Positions 1-7,456 are shown, counted from the stretch's first letter. The stretch: DNA of 36,503 bases from a virus (IMGVR_UViG_3300027837_000003:1-36503), one strand, 5' to 3'. The notes: generated from the sequence alone by a model not told the origin. A program made the numbers and translations.

Positions 1-1
1 C

Positions 2-307
2 CCTTACCGGAACTCTGACCATGAATTGCTGACCGCGCTCAATAGCGGTCTTTATGAATTGAAAAGGCTACGCCCAGACGCGTGGCTTTCTTACTTAGGT
101 GTTGGTGTAGAACTTCCCCAATACGCGGATACCCCGCTAGACCTAGCAATGGTCATCCCGATAAACCCCACGTTTTACCAAAGCCTGATTTATTTTGTGT
201 CTGGTTATGCTGAGCTCAAAGACGATGAGTACACAGTTGACTCACGTGCGGCTTTGCTGCTGAGGGCGTTTGGTAACAACAACACACAACCCGGGAGTAT
301 CGGCTAA
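2..307 (+). CDS. Phage neck/structural protein, DUF6682-like (5' end cut by window edge)
   Basis: The reading frame is open from the first complete codon to the TAA at 305-307, so the gene begins left of the window; the internal TTG at 26 is not needed as a start. About 101 residues are visible. The C-terminal part, with FYQSLIYFV, an acidic patch and then SRAALLLRAF, resembles the end of the DUF6682 phage structural family, where a helix near the C-terminus is followed by a conserved alanine/leucine-rich helix. The role is inferred to be in the virion neck or head-tail joining region, because the next gene resembles a connector protein. It overlaps the next gene by a single base (TAATG). Family assignment is from pattern recognition only. 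Confidence 0.6.
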   Translation, partial: PYRNSDHELLTALNSGLYELKRLRPDAWLSYLGVGVELPQYADTPLDLAMVIPINPTFYQSLIYFVSGYAELKDDEYTVDSRAALLLRAFGNNNTQPGSIG

Positions 308-969
308 TGAGCACCAAGCTAGAAGACTTCCTCCCTGAGATTATGACCCGCCTCCCCGGCATAACTGATGAACTGGCTATGCAGGAAATATTTGCAGCAG
401 TGCGCCAGCTTTGCGAGGATGGCCGTGCATGGACAGAGCTGTTTGGACCTATGAGCAGCAAGGCGAACAACCCGACCATTTATTTAGACCCCTTGTTTCA
501 AGGTGCTCGCGTTGGGTATGTTCACCGCTGTACTTTTCAGGGCAACTCAAATGTCCGAAAAATATTATACCCAGCGCCTGAGTATCCTCTATATGACCAG
601 TTTGCTATAGAGCCGCGTGCCTTCCTTATGGTGGGGCCGGGAACGGTCGAGTTATCGCCTACCCCGAACAGGGATTGGTCTAAGCGGTATTTATTTGATC
701 TATCGGTTATCCCTACTGAATCAACCTGTAAGCTCCCTGACCTCTTTAGAACGCACTGGCGGGACGCTGTTATCGATGGGACCTGTGCACGGTGTATGTC
801 GATGATATCCAAGCCATGGACCAACCAGCAGCAAGCAATCATACATGGGCGATCCTTCCGCAATCATATTAAGCGGTGTAGAGCAATAACCTCTGCTAAG
901 TTTTCTCCACAAGCTGCATGGTCATTTCCTGATTTTGCACGGCAGCGTGTTGGTGAGGGGTTCATATAA
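307..969 (+). CDS. Phage neck/head-tail connector-like protein
   Basis: This 220-aa soluble protein has the layout of a phage connector/neck family. An N-terminal helix starting LPEIMTRLPGITDELAMQEI is followed by AVRQLCEDGRAW, then a beta-rich centre with a polar ligand-like stretch. The C-terminal segment contains KPWTNQQQAIIHGRSF, which in relatives reads like PWs.p.lA..y...F. There is no signal peptide or membrane segment. The ATG at 307 overlaps the TAA of the gene before it, so translation is probably coupled. It sits at the start of the tail module and likely joins the head portal complex to tail components. Precise position in the virion is inferred. Confidence 0.6.
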   Translation: MSTKLEDFLPEIMTRLPGITDELAMQEIFAAVRQLCEDGRAWTELFGPMSSKANNPTIYLDPLFQGARVGYVHRCTFQGNSNVRKILYPAPEYPLYDQFAIEPRAFLMVGPGTVELSPTPNRDWSKRYLFDLSVIPTESTCKLPDLFRTHWRDAVIDGTCARCMSMISKPWTNQQQAIIHGRSFRNHIKRCRAITSAKFSPQAAWSFPDFARQRVGEGFI

Positions 970-972
970 ACC

Positions 973-1182
973 ATGAGTATTGCGTCGAAACCAATTGCAG
1001 GGTGCTCGCCAATTGCAGCAGGTGAATGTGATTTGGCTCCGACTGGAGCCACTGAAATCGGGGAGTGCATCCTCGTTCCAGCGCACGACAATTATACTTG
1101 CGTTCCCGGGTTTTACGACTGCTCAACTGTCGTACTTCCCGGATTCCAAAAATGTAGCAAGGAGCCGCGACAATGCTGCTAG
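973..1182 (+). CDS. Small cysteine-rich protein of unknown function
   Basis: A 69-aa protein with eight cysteines (residues 11, 19, 32, 43, 50, 61, 68 and 69) and no signal peptide or membrane segment. The cysteines are spread along the chain rather than arranged as one CxxC zinc finger. The ATG at 973 follows a GAGGGG ribosome-binding sequence, and the TAG at 1180-1182 overlaps the next gene's ATG at 1173, the close packing seen across this operon. An overlapping frame from 980 to 1186 is nearly as long but has a poor start and is basic without features, so it was not chosen. Function unknown; a small structural or metal/disulfide-stabilised virion part is possible given its place among neck and fibre-adaptor genes. 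Confidence 0.5.
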   Translation: MSIASKPIAGCSPIAAGECDLAPTGATEIGECILVPAHDNYTCVPGFYDCSTVVLPGFQKCSKEPRQCC

Positions 1183-1466
1183 ATAGATTCAGAGTCCAAC
1201 CAGCCGAAGTGCGGAAGTTTACTGTTGATTATTCGTTACGGTTGCCAGACCCAAATATGTTATTAGCAATTTCCAGCATTGCTATTGATGTCGTGACAGT
1301 ACCTGCTTTTGACGTGACAGGTGAACTGACTATCGATGCGAAGAAAATTGTATTGACGACCCAAGGTGGTCTCGATGCTAATGACTACCAAGCTGATATC
1401 ACGGTGACAACAACTGAAGGCCAAACATGGCAAGATGAAATCATTTTTATCTGCGAGGAAATATAA
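1173..1466 (+). CDS. Fibre-tail adaptor-like protein (Gp77-type)
   Basis: A 97-aa beta-rich protein. The early motif EVRKFTVDYSLRLPDPNMLLA, the middle GGLDANDYQADITVTT and the ending in hydrophobic strands match the pattern of the phage fibre-tail adaptor family (often called Gp77), where the chain reads like D..vDWs..L..gDti..s and then GG..G..Y.v...i.T..G. These are small Ig-like domains that attach fibres to the tail. The next two genes are also small beta-rich adaptors and the fibres follow, which fits. It overlaps both neighbours (ATG before the upstream stop; TAATG with the next gene). Confidence 0.6.
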   Translation: MLLDRFRVQPAEVRKFTVDYSLRLPDPNMLLAISSIAIDVVTVPAFDVTGELTIDAKKIVLTTQGGLDANDYQADITVTTTEGQTWQDEIIFICEEI

Positions 1467-1786
1467 TGGAAGTTCTATTCAACAATTTTGCTTCTGGGAC
1501 CTTGCTATTTGATATCTTGGGTAGTGACACTAGTATCGAGTTGGATGTTGGGGAAGGCCAGTTTTTCCCTACACCCATAGTTGGTGCTGAGTACTGTATA
1601 TTAGTGATTGAAGATATTTCCGGAATAAAGGAGATCGTGCACATGGTAGAGCGTATCGGGGATATTCTAACCTGTACGCGTGGGGAAGAAGGCACGATTG
1701 CACAGGCTTATGAAAAGGGTTCAAGAATTGAACTCAGGGCCACGGCGGGATTTTTCAGTGAATTTGTAGACGCAGGGACTTACTAA
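1466..1786 (+). CDS. Small phage tail/fibre-adaptor domain protein
   Basis: A 106-aa beta-rich protein that resembles the widespread phage domain LFxNNASGTL..., with LFNNFASGTLLFDI at the N-terminus, EGQFFPTP in the middle, then KEIVHMVERIGDILTCTRGEEGTIAQAY and a final GSRIELR strand. The EIV-V-GD-LT-RG-EGT-A order is typical of small domains found alone or at the N-terminus of tail fibres. GAGGAAATATA gives a good ribosome-binding site 5' of the ATG. The neighbouring 127-aa protein has the same order of motifs, so the two are probably paralogues. Role in fibre attachment is inferred from position. Confidence 0.6.
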   Translation: MEVLFNNFASGTLLFDILGSDTSIELDVGEGQFFPTPIVGAEYCILVIEDISGIKEIVHMVERIGDILTCTRGEEGTIAQAYEKGSRIELRATAGFFSEFVDAGTY

Positions 1787-2169
1787 TGGGCCATCCAATT
1801 CAGTTCGCTAACCAAGGGCAAAGTTTTCTAGCGCTGCCGCTAACAGCAGGAGCTCTGGGTATTGTGGTTCTCGACGCATCGACATTCCCAACGATAAATT
1901 CACCAGACGAATTTTACTTTCTGGTTGTTGAAGATTTGGATGTAACAAAATTTGAAGTGGTCAAGGTAACGGGCGCTGCTGGTAACACCTTAACCGTAGT
2001 GCGTGGGCAGGATGGTTCTACGCCGAAAGCTTTTGATGCTGGTTCCCGGGTAGAAAACCGAATTAACAAAGGCGCTTTGGATGAATTTCGGCAAGGCTCA
2101 AATATTGACGGTGGTAGCGCTTCAAGTGTTTACCTTGACCCTCAGCAGATTGACGGAGGATCAGCGTAA
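1786..2169 (+). CDS. Small phage tail/fibre-adaptor protein with C-terminal DGGSA repeats
   Basis: A 127-aa paralogue of the preceding gene: FANQGQSFLALPLTAG at the N-terminus, then DLDVTKFEVVKVTGAAGNTL, VVRGQDGST and GSRVENR. The C-terminus adds two copies of a DGGSA pentapeptide separated by a short linker containing SSVYLDPQQ. The last copy is encoded by GACGGAGGATCAGC, in which GGAGGA lies eight bases before the next ATG (2169) and so doubles as its Shine-Dalgarno sequence. The stop and next start share TAATG. This protein probably forms the platform to which the following fibre binds. The exact role is not known. Confidence 0.6.
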   Translation: MGHPIQFANQGQSFLALPLTAGALGIVVLDASTFPTINSPDEFYFLVVEDLDVTKFEVVKVTGAAGNTLTVVRGQDGSTPKAFDAGSRVENRINKGALDEFRQGSNIDGGSASSVYLDPQQIDGGSA

Positions 2170-4142
2170 TGCCTTCCATTATACAACTTAGACGAGACAC
2201 AGCCGCAAACTGGACATCGGTCAACCCGATACTCGCAGATGGTGAGCAAGGGTATGAAAAAGATACTGGATTACAGAAAATAGGTGATGGTCTCAGCTTG
2301 TGGACATTACTGCCCTATTTTTCCAGCGGTGCTGGCGGCATCGACGCTGTTGTTGACGACTTAACACCACACCTGGGTGGCAATCTTGACATCAATGGGT
2401 CTGCGATATTTTCTGTAAGTGATAGCGAAAACACCAACGACATCAATATCCTCGCTGGCTCCACAAATTATAACAATGACGAGACACAAGCTAGTGGGAT
2501 TAACCTAGTAGGTGGTGATCATTTAGCTAGTGCCGGGGAAGCAGGTAGAGCTGGTGGTATTAGGCTGACTGGTGGTGCTATGCCTGATTCAGTCGGTTCG
2601 ACCGTAACTGGATACGGTGGCGAGGTTGTTTTAACTGGCGGTAATGTACCCGAAGCAGCGGAGGCTTGGGGTGGACGTATTATTCTACGCGGTGGCGACT
2701 CCTATTCCGCATCTGGTAGGTCTAATGGTGGGCGAGTTCATCTCAAAGGTGGCGAAGCATTTGATTTTCCCGGTGACGTTTGGCTTGAGCCGGGCGGTGC
2801 CTACGGTGACCAAAATCCTGACGGTATGGTAGTCATACGATCCAATGTTTATGTTGGAGGGCTTGGCACTTACGGCGGTCAGGAAATGACCACAGTTCTG
2901 GCATTTGAGGGGCTGCAAAGCAACACTACATTGGGCCTCAATAGCGAACGAATTAAAGATAATTTCGTTGGTATAAGAGCTCCAGACGCTGTGAATACGG
3001 AGTATCTGATTACACTCCCAGCGGATGCACCTACCGGCCCCGGCGAAGTCTTGACCACGGATACTTTCTCTGGTGGATCAAGAAATCTGGTCTGGGCTGT
3101 TCCCGGTGGCGGTGGCGGTGGCGTAAACAACCCAATGACTGAAAATTTGGTAACTGGTGGTTACGCTATTACTGGTGCTGATGGTCCCGTAGGACAAACC
3201 GTAAGTATCAATGCTGGCGCTTCATCAACTCCCGGCGCTTATGGTGGTCGTGTTGATATCATGGGCGGCGATTCAGTTTACAGTGGCGGTGGTGTCAACC
3301 TCGTCGGTGGTAATACTACTGGAGCGTTTAACGGTGGTAATATTGCTTTGTATGGCGGTAGCCCACTTGGAACAATAGGGGTGGGTGGCAGGATATCTTT
3401 CAGAGCTGGTGACGGTGGCTCAGTTTCTGGTGATGGTGGTGACATTTTGTTAGAGCCCGGTGGTGCACAGCCGGGATCATCAAAAGGCGGTATTCTGATA
3501 CCTGACCAAGTTGAAGCCCCACTTGTCACTACTAACAAAATGTATAACGCTGGTGGCAATCTGTATTGGGACGGAGTCGCACTCAATGGGCAAAGTGGCG
3601 GGTCAATTACTGGTCAATATAAGTTTGAGACCAGCACAGCAATCGCCCCCGGCGCGGGTAAGATACGGTTTAATAATGCGGTCTTAGCATCAGTCACTGA
3701 GCTGTTTATTTCACAGACTACTGATGATGGGTTCGATGCGCTAAATTTTCTGAACGGACTAGCTTCTGGCAACCAAATTTATATTCAGGACCCCACTGAT
3801 GCCGCAGATTTTGCTGTCTGGGAAGTATCAGGCGCGGTAACTGACGAGGGTTCATGGTTCCGAGTCCCAGCAACATTGTTGAATGGTGGCGACCCAATAG
3901 GCAACGGAAATAAGATATCGACAACATTCTTGTACACCTCAGCCATCACTGCTAGCGCACCATTAACGGCTACCACAGCTGAGCTAACTGATATCACCAA
4001 TGCAGTTAATACTAATGCGAATAAGGTAGCTGGGTTGATGGTGTGGAACACGACAACTACTGCACCAGTTTGGGCGTTAGATGATACTGATGGCGGTATT
4101 TGGTTAGATGCTACAGGTACATTGGCGCATATACCGGCTTAA
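2169..4142 (+). CDS. Tail fibre/spike with Mtd-type N-terminus and glycine-repeat shaft
   Basis: A 657-aa tail fibre. Residues 1-51 match the N-terminal domain of the major tropism determinant family, with LRRDTAANWTSVNPILADGE, DTGLQKIGDG and LWTLLPYF. A VVDDLTPHLGGNLDING linker follows. The shaft (about residues 90-490) repeats GG-x-I/V-x-L-x-GG at short intervals and is interrupted by a poly-Gly linker near residues 313-318, suggesting a polyglycine or beta-solenoid fold. The C-terminal part (about 480-610), KFETSTAIAPGAGKIRFNNA and then IYIQDPTDAADFAVWEV, is a common phage fibre beta-domain. It is probably trimeric and receptor-facing. The 5' end is nearly identical in places to that of the next fibre gene, showing duplication. 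Confidence 0.75.
   Translation: MPSIIQLRRDTAANWTSVNPILADGEQGYEKDTGLQKIGDGLSLWTLLPYFSSGAGGIDAVVDDLTPHLGGNLDINGSAIFSVSDSENTNDINILAGSTNYNNDETQASGINLVGGDHLASAGEAGRAGGIRLTGGAMPDSVGSTVTGYGGEVVLTGGNVPEAAEAWGGRIILRGGDSYSASGRSNGGRVHLKGGEAFDFPGDVWLEPGGAYGDQNPDGMVVIRSNVYVGGLGTYGGQEMTTVLAFEGLQSNTTLGLNSERIKDNFVGIRAPDAVNTEYLITLPADAPTGPGEVLTTDTFSGGSRNLVWAVPGGGGGGVNNPMTENLVTGGYAITGADGPVGQTVSINAGASSTPGAYGGRVDIMGGDSVYSGGGVNLVGGNTTGAFNGGNIALYGGSPLGTIGVGGRISFRAGDGGSVSGDGGDILLEPGGAQPGSSKGGILIPDQVEAPLVTTNKMYNAGGNLYWDGVALNGQSGGSITGQYKFETSTAIAPGAGKIRFNNAVLASVTELFISQTTDDGFDALNFLNGLASGNQIYIQDPTDAADFAVWEVSGAVTDEGSWFRVPATLLNGGDPIGNGNKISTTFLYTSAITASAPLTATTAELTDITNAVNTNANKVAGLMVWNTTTTAPVWALDDTDGGIWLDATGTLAHIPA
2190..2215 (+). 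repeat. 26-bp exact repeat at the fibre gene starts, copy 1
   Basis: AGACGAGACACAGCCGCAAA and the six bases after it (CTGGAC) are identical at 2190-2215 and 4192-4217, encoding RRDTAANWT in both fibres. Direct orientation, about 2 kb apart. Confidence 0.9.
2345..2371 (+). repeat. 27-bp exact repeat in the VVDDLTP linker, copy 1
   Basis: CGCTGTTGTTGACGACTTAA plus ACACCACA (in all 27 bases) is repeated exactly at 4350-4376, and with two changes at 5526-5552. It encodes the AVVDDLTP linker that precedes each glycine-repeat shaft. Confidence 0.85.
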
Positions 4143-4144
4143 CG

Positions 4145-4171
4145 ATGAATCAGGACGGAGGATCAGCTTAA
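4145..4171 (+). CDS. Eight-residue mini-ORF MNQDGGSA carrying the next gene's ribosome-binding site
   Basis: ATG at 4145, two bases after the TAA of the first fibre gene, opens an eight-codon frame ending in TAA at 4169-4171. The peptide ends in DGGSA, the same as the C-terminus of the 127-aa adaptor upstream of the first fibre, and its GACGGAGGATCAGC (4154-4167) is identical in DNA to 2152-2165. Both copies end in TAATG with the start of a fibre gene. It looks like the retained 3' tip of an adaptor gene duplicated together with the fibre. It may act as a coupling peptide for translation rather than as a functional product. Confidence 0.35.
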   Translation: MNQDGGSA

Positions 4172-5949
4172 TGGCTGACATCATACAGACAAGACGAGAC
4201 ACAGCCGCAAACTGGACGTTAGCGAACCCGATACTAGCGGATGGTGAAAAAGGTTGGGAGCGCGACACTGGTAAAGAGAAAATCGGTGATGGTGTTAGCT
4301 TGTGGTCCCTACTGCCTTATTTTGGCGGCGGTGGTGGTGGCGGTTTAGCCGCTGTTGTTGACGACTTAACACCACAGCTTGGCGGTGCATTGGATGTTAA
4401 TGGGCAGCTTATATCAGCAGTGCCCGGTATTGGTAATGACATCAACTTAGTCACTTTCGCTGATAGCCCTGCGGGGTCAACAGGCGGCATAAATATTGTC
4501 GTTGGCGATGCTCAAGGTAACACCAATTCCTTGATAGCAGGACAAGACGAAACAGATTACGTTTTTAATTTTAATGATGGTTCCTCATACGTTGTTGGTG
4601 ATGTAATCACCCTCACAGATGGGTCTACAGTAACGGTCGATGCCGTATCAGGCGGTTCAGTAACAGAGTTTACTGTTACTACTTCTGGTGGCACTTTTGT
4701 GGTGACTGAACCACGAACTAATTTGTTTCAAGCCAGTACGACTGGCAGTGGTCAGTTCTTCGCTTTAGAGCCGCGCCCAAGCAATGTAAATACGACTAAT
4801 TGGGATGGTGGTTCTGTAGCCATTAAAGCTGGCGGTGCTTCTGGTCAAGGTGATCGCGGTGGCATATCGATTCTCGCTGGTGATGGTGGCGCTAGTGGCG
4901 GCGAAATACTCATCAAAAGTGGTGACAGTGACGCGTTAGGCGGTGGTAATGGTGGCTACGCTGGCACACTAGAGATAGCGGTAGGGACAAGTTTTGGTGC
5001 ATCTGGTCAAGACATGCTCATTCGCGGCGGTAACACTGACTACCAAGGTGGCGATGCTTTTGGTGGACAAGTAATCATTCGTGGCGGTGCCTCATACGCC
5101 AGCACAGGTAACCCCGCTAATAGCTACGGTGGAAATGTAAGGCTTGAAGCTGGGCCGGGTCAGTACGCTGGATATCCTGCTGTTGAAGACGGTGGTGATG
5201 TAAGAATATACGCTGGTGATGGTACGCAAGTTGGTGGTGATATTTTATTGCAGGTCGGTGACGACACCACTAATGGATCAAACCCCGGCACGGTCGAGCT
5301 ACGTGGACCGAATGGTATGCCCACAGCCCCTATTTTTGAGTTCACTGAAGCTAGGGCAAATGGTTCTGAAAAGGTAGGTATCCGTGCTTCCGCGCAAATG
5401 GACGGTGGTGAATCCTACATCCTAACGCTTCCCCCAACGAACTCAACAGGAGTACAAGTACTCACTAACGATGGTACTGGTATTTTGAGTTGGGAAGATG
5501 GTGGTGGTGGTGGTGGTGGCATCAGCGCTGTTGTTGAGGACTTGACACCACAGCTTGGTGGCCCATTGGATGTCAATGGCCAGCAAATTATTTCGGTCCC
5601 GGGTGCGGCGATCAATATAATTTCCCAGACGACTAATTATTATGGTGGTGATATAAACATACTGTCTGGCCCCACCTCAACCTACAACCCTCCCCAGATA
5701 AACATAGCTGCCGGTGATGGCGCGTACTACGGTGGTAAGGTAATCCTAACTGCCGGTGACTCACCAAGCGGTTACTATGGTGGGGATATAGAGTTGAGGC
5801 CCGGTACTTGCAACTACGGAACCAGAACGGGTGCTGTGCTTATAGCTAATAACGGTGCTACTGGTAACCCGGTAGGTGGCTTAACAGACAAGCTATATAA
5901 CATTGGGGGTGCGTTATACTGGAATGGCACTCTGATAGGGCCAGCTTAA
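4171..5949 (+). CDS. Second tail fibre/spike, paralogue of the preceding fibre
   Basis: A 592-aa fibre starting at the ATG at 4171, chosen because GGAGGA lies eight bases upstream and because MADIIQTRRDTAANWT aligns with the start of the preceding fibre; an upstream extension lacks that homology. Residues 1-50 form the Mtd-type N-terminal domain. Two VVxDLTPQLGGxLDVNGQ linkers (about residues 64 and 456) follow poly-Gly runs, suggesting internal duplication. A non-glycine insert near residues 130-200, with YVVGDVITLTDGSTVTVDAV and SGGSVTEFTV, matches a module common in phage particle proteins. The remainder is GG-repeat shaft. It lacks the C-terminal beta-domain of the first fibre and ends with KLYNIGGALYWNGTLIG. 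Probably a second receptor-binding or accessory fibre. Confidence 0.75.
   Translation: MADIIQTRRDTAANWTLANPILADGEKGWERDTGKEKIGDGVSLWSLLPYFGGGGGGGLAAVVDDLTPQLGGALDVNGQLISAVPGIGNDINLVTFADSPAGSTGGINIVVGDAQGNTNSLIAGQDETDYVFNFNDGSSYVVGDVITLTDGSTVTVDAVSGGSVTEFTVTTSGGTFVVTEPRTNLFQASTTGSGQFFALEPRPSNVNTTNWDGGSVAIKAGGASGQGDRGGISILAGDGGASGGEILIKSGDSDALGGGNGGYAGTLEIAVGTSFGASGQDMLIRGGNTDYQGGDAFGGQVIIRGGASYASTGNPANSYGGNVRLEAGPGQYAGYPAVEDGGDVRIYAGDGTQVGGDILLQVGDDTTNGSNPGTVELRGPNGMPTAPIFEFTEARANGSEKVGIRASAQMDGGESYILTLPPTNSTGVQVLTNDGTGILSWEDGGGGGGGISAVVEDLTPQLGGPLDVNGQQIISVPGAAINIISQTTNYYGGDINILSGPTSTYNPPQINIAAGDGAYYGGKVILTAGDSPSGYYGGDIELRPGTCNYGTRTGAVLIANNGATGNPVGGLTDKLYNIGGALYWNGTLIGPA
4192..4217 (+). repeat. 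26-bp exact repeat at the fibre gene starts, copy 2
   Basis: Second copy of the 26-bp direct repeat at 2190-2215. Recombination between them would remove about 2 kb and join the two fibres in frame. Confidence 0.9.
4350..4376 (+). repeat. 27-bp exact repeat in the VVDDLTP linker, copy 2
   Basis: Identical to 2345-2371. It follows a poly-Gly run in the second fibre, as a module hinge. Confidence 0.85.
5526..5552 (+). repeat. 27-bp diverged repeat in the VVEDLTP linker, copy 3
   Basis: Two changes relative to the other copies (GACGACTTA to GAGGACTTG), encoding AVVEDLTP. It also follows a poly-Gly run, so a third module boundary occurs inside the second fibre. Confidence 0.85.
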
Positions 5950-5980
5950 TTAGCGGTAGATACCGCACGGAGAAACAAGC

Positions 5981-7126
5981 ATGACAGTTCGACAGAAAAT
6001 TCTGCGGAGTTCAGCACCTTTAGCTCGACCGACTTCGGGTGTTAGGAGCCCCGGCGAGCTATATACAAACTTCGCAGACGGGCAGCTAGGTGTCATCGAT
6101 GCAAATCAGGAGCCGATAGACCTTATTGGTGTTCGGTATTTCTCCGCGCTGACAGAGTACTTCCTCAACGATGTAGTTGTTAATCCATTTGATAATGTAC
6201 TGTATCAGTGTCTCGTTGCAAATGGTCCCGGCCCGTTCAATGCTCCTGACTGGACAACAACAGCTGACTCATTTGAAAAGCGGTTGTTGGGCTATTCTGT
6301 TGAAGGTCTGCATGATGAATACATTGGTGATATTGACCTTATTCTGGTGAACAGTTTGTATACTGTGAACGATGCAACCATTGTCGGAGCACCAGCTACG
6401 TTTTCTGGTATTGGGTTCTTAGAGACCACCATGTGGAGCGCTGCCACGAGAGGTAAGCAAACGCTAACAGCCTTGACCAATGACGATGCCAAGTCCAAGT
6501 TCACTCGTGTCCTTACAGGCGGCTTGTGGCAACCTTGGGAGGCTGAGGCTAGTGGTTCAGCATTGGGGTCAGTCGTTGAACTCCCCGGCTTAATATCAGT
6601 ACCAGCGGGGCTTGGTCTTGTTGCAGCCGCAGGACAAACTTTGCTCAGAGCGGATTACCCTACTTTCTGGGATTACCTACAGGCAAACGCTGGGCTAATA
6701 ACTGATGCTACGTGGTTAGCAGCAGCTAACGGTGGTGCCAATGGTGTAGGTTATTACTCATCTGGCGATGGTATCACCGATTTCAGAATGGTGGACCTCA
6801 GAGGGGAATTCCGAAGGGGCGTAAATAATGGTGCTGGCGGTTCGGGTAGCCGCGATCCGAACAGAAGTAATAATTCACTCGATTGGCAAGATGGCATTAA
6901 TAAAGCTCACAGCCATGGCACTACTGAATCCGATCACACTCACCCATTTACAGCAGCTCAGTGGATAGGCGGGTACACTGATAACGGTGGGTCACCTGAC
7001 CAGCGTAGTGTTTCAAGCGTTACGAATACGCAGGGTGCTAAGACAAATTTGAGTATAAATAACGATGGTGGTTCAGAAGCTCGGCCCAGAAACATACCTA
7101 CTTTGGTTGCTATTCAGGTAGCCTAG
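5981..7126 (+). CDS. Tail fibre with C-terminal collar domain
   Basis: A 381-aa fibre protein. The N-terminal region (FADGQLGVIDANQEPIDLIG) resembles the attachment segment of phage fibres, followed by a carbohydrate-binding-like stretch YFSALTEYFLNDVVV. From about residue 195 it resembles tail collar domains: DYPTFWDYL, DFRMVDLRGEFRRGVN, then a histidine-rich loop with H310, H312, H319 and H321, a pattern that binds metal ions in T4 gp12-like fibres. The end EARPRNIPTLVAIQ is the classic collar-fibre terminus. CGGAGAAACAAGC precedes the ATG. It probably is a trimeric receptor-binding fibre that works with the two glycine-repeat fibres upstream. Confidence 0.75.
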   Translation: MTVRQKILRSSAPLARPTSGVRSPGELYTNFADGQLGVIDANQEPIDLIGVRYFSALTEYFLNDVVVNPFDNVLYQCLVANGPGPFNAPDWTTTADSFEKRLLGYSVEGLHDEYIGDIDLILVNSLYTVNDATIVGAPATFSGIGFLETTMWSAATRGKQTLTALTNDDAKSKFTRVLTGGLWQPWEAEASGSALGSVVELPGLISVPAGLGLVAAAGQTLLRADYPTFWDYLQANAGLITDATWLAAANGGANGVGYYSSGDGITDFRMVDLRGEFRRGVNNGAGGSGSRDPNRSNNSLDWQDGINKAHSHGTTESDHTHPFTAAQWIGGYTDNGGSPDQRSVSSVTNTQGAKTNLSINNDGGSEARPRNIPTLVAIQVA

Positions 7127-7143
7127 TCTTGTGGAGAAGTGCA

Positions 7144-7173
7144 ATGAAAAAGGAAAGAAATGCCCGATGTTGA
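7144..7173 (+). CDS. Nine-codon mini-ORF overlapping the first lysis gene start
   Basis: GGAGAAG at 7133-7139 sets up a strong ribosome-binding site for ATG 7144, whose frame (MKKERNARC) stops at TGA 7171-7173, downstream of the ATG of the membrane-protein gene at 7160 and in another frame. The AAAAAGGAAAGAA inside it would serve as the ribosome-binding site of 7160. Two competing starts before a lysis-cassette gene suggest translational tuning. Coding of a stable product is unlikely. Confidence 0.25.
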   Translation: MKKERNARC

Positions 7174-7456
7174 GCTGGAAAAAATAACTGGTAAAAAGGT
7201 GACAATAGGAACACTTTTAGCATTAGTTTTAGGGAGCGGCGGGTATATATCTGTGGCGGGTAACCCTGTGTATGGTCTACTTGATGATAGGTATGTCACT
7301 ATTGCCGCGCAAAACGTAGAGCTTCAGTTTAACATTGAGGATGAACTAGCACAGATTCAGAGGCACATCGACAACGGTTCGGTGACTAACGACGAGTTAA
7401 TACGGAAGGCCGTATTAGAAGAACGACTAAAAAGGTTGGAGGTTAGTAATCAATGA
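7160..7456 (+). CDS. Small single-helix membrane protein of the lysis cassette
   Basis: A 98-aa protein with a charged N-terminus (residues 1-14), one hydrophobic segment at about residues 15-35 (VTIGTLLALVLGSGG onward) and a charged C-terminal half that should form a coiled coil (about residues 55-97, with ELAQIQRHI and LEERLKRL). Topology and position directly before the endolysin suit a spanin-like inner-membrane subunit or a small holin, but no family is recognised. No second, lipoprotein spanin is seen. It overlaps the endolysin start by ATGA (7453-7456). The ATG at 7160 is preceded by AAGGAAAG. Confidence 0.6.
   Translation: MPDVELEKITGKKVTIGTLLALVLGSGGYISVAGNPVYGLLDDRYVTIAAQNVELQFNIEDELAQIQRHIDNGSVTNDELIRKAVLEERLKRLEVSNQ

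Noticed and set aside
980-1186. 68-aa alternative frame overlapping the cysteine-rich gene
   Set aside because: Start poorly spaced from the ribosome-binding site and composition uninformative; the 973 frame was preferred, though with limited confidence.
5500-5520. (GGT)n run as a phase-variation microsatellite
   Set aside because: Slippage would change only the number of glycines in a linker and keeps the frame, so no on/off switch; other glycine linkers use mixed codons.
2169-5949. Possible diversity-generating retroelement, because the fibres have an Mtd-type N-terminus
   Set aside because: No reverse transcriptase gene and no template/variable repeat pair was seen; the N-terminal domain is common in fibres without such elements.
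5953-5966. GCGGT-AGAT-ACCGC hairpin between the second and third fibre genes
   Set aside because: Only five pairs, no T-run, and directly before a ribosome-binding site; possibly a minor translational feature, not a terminator.
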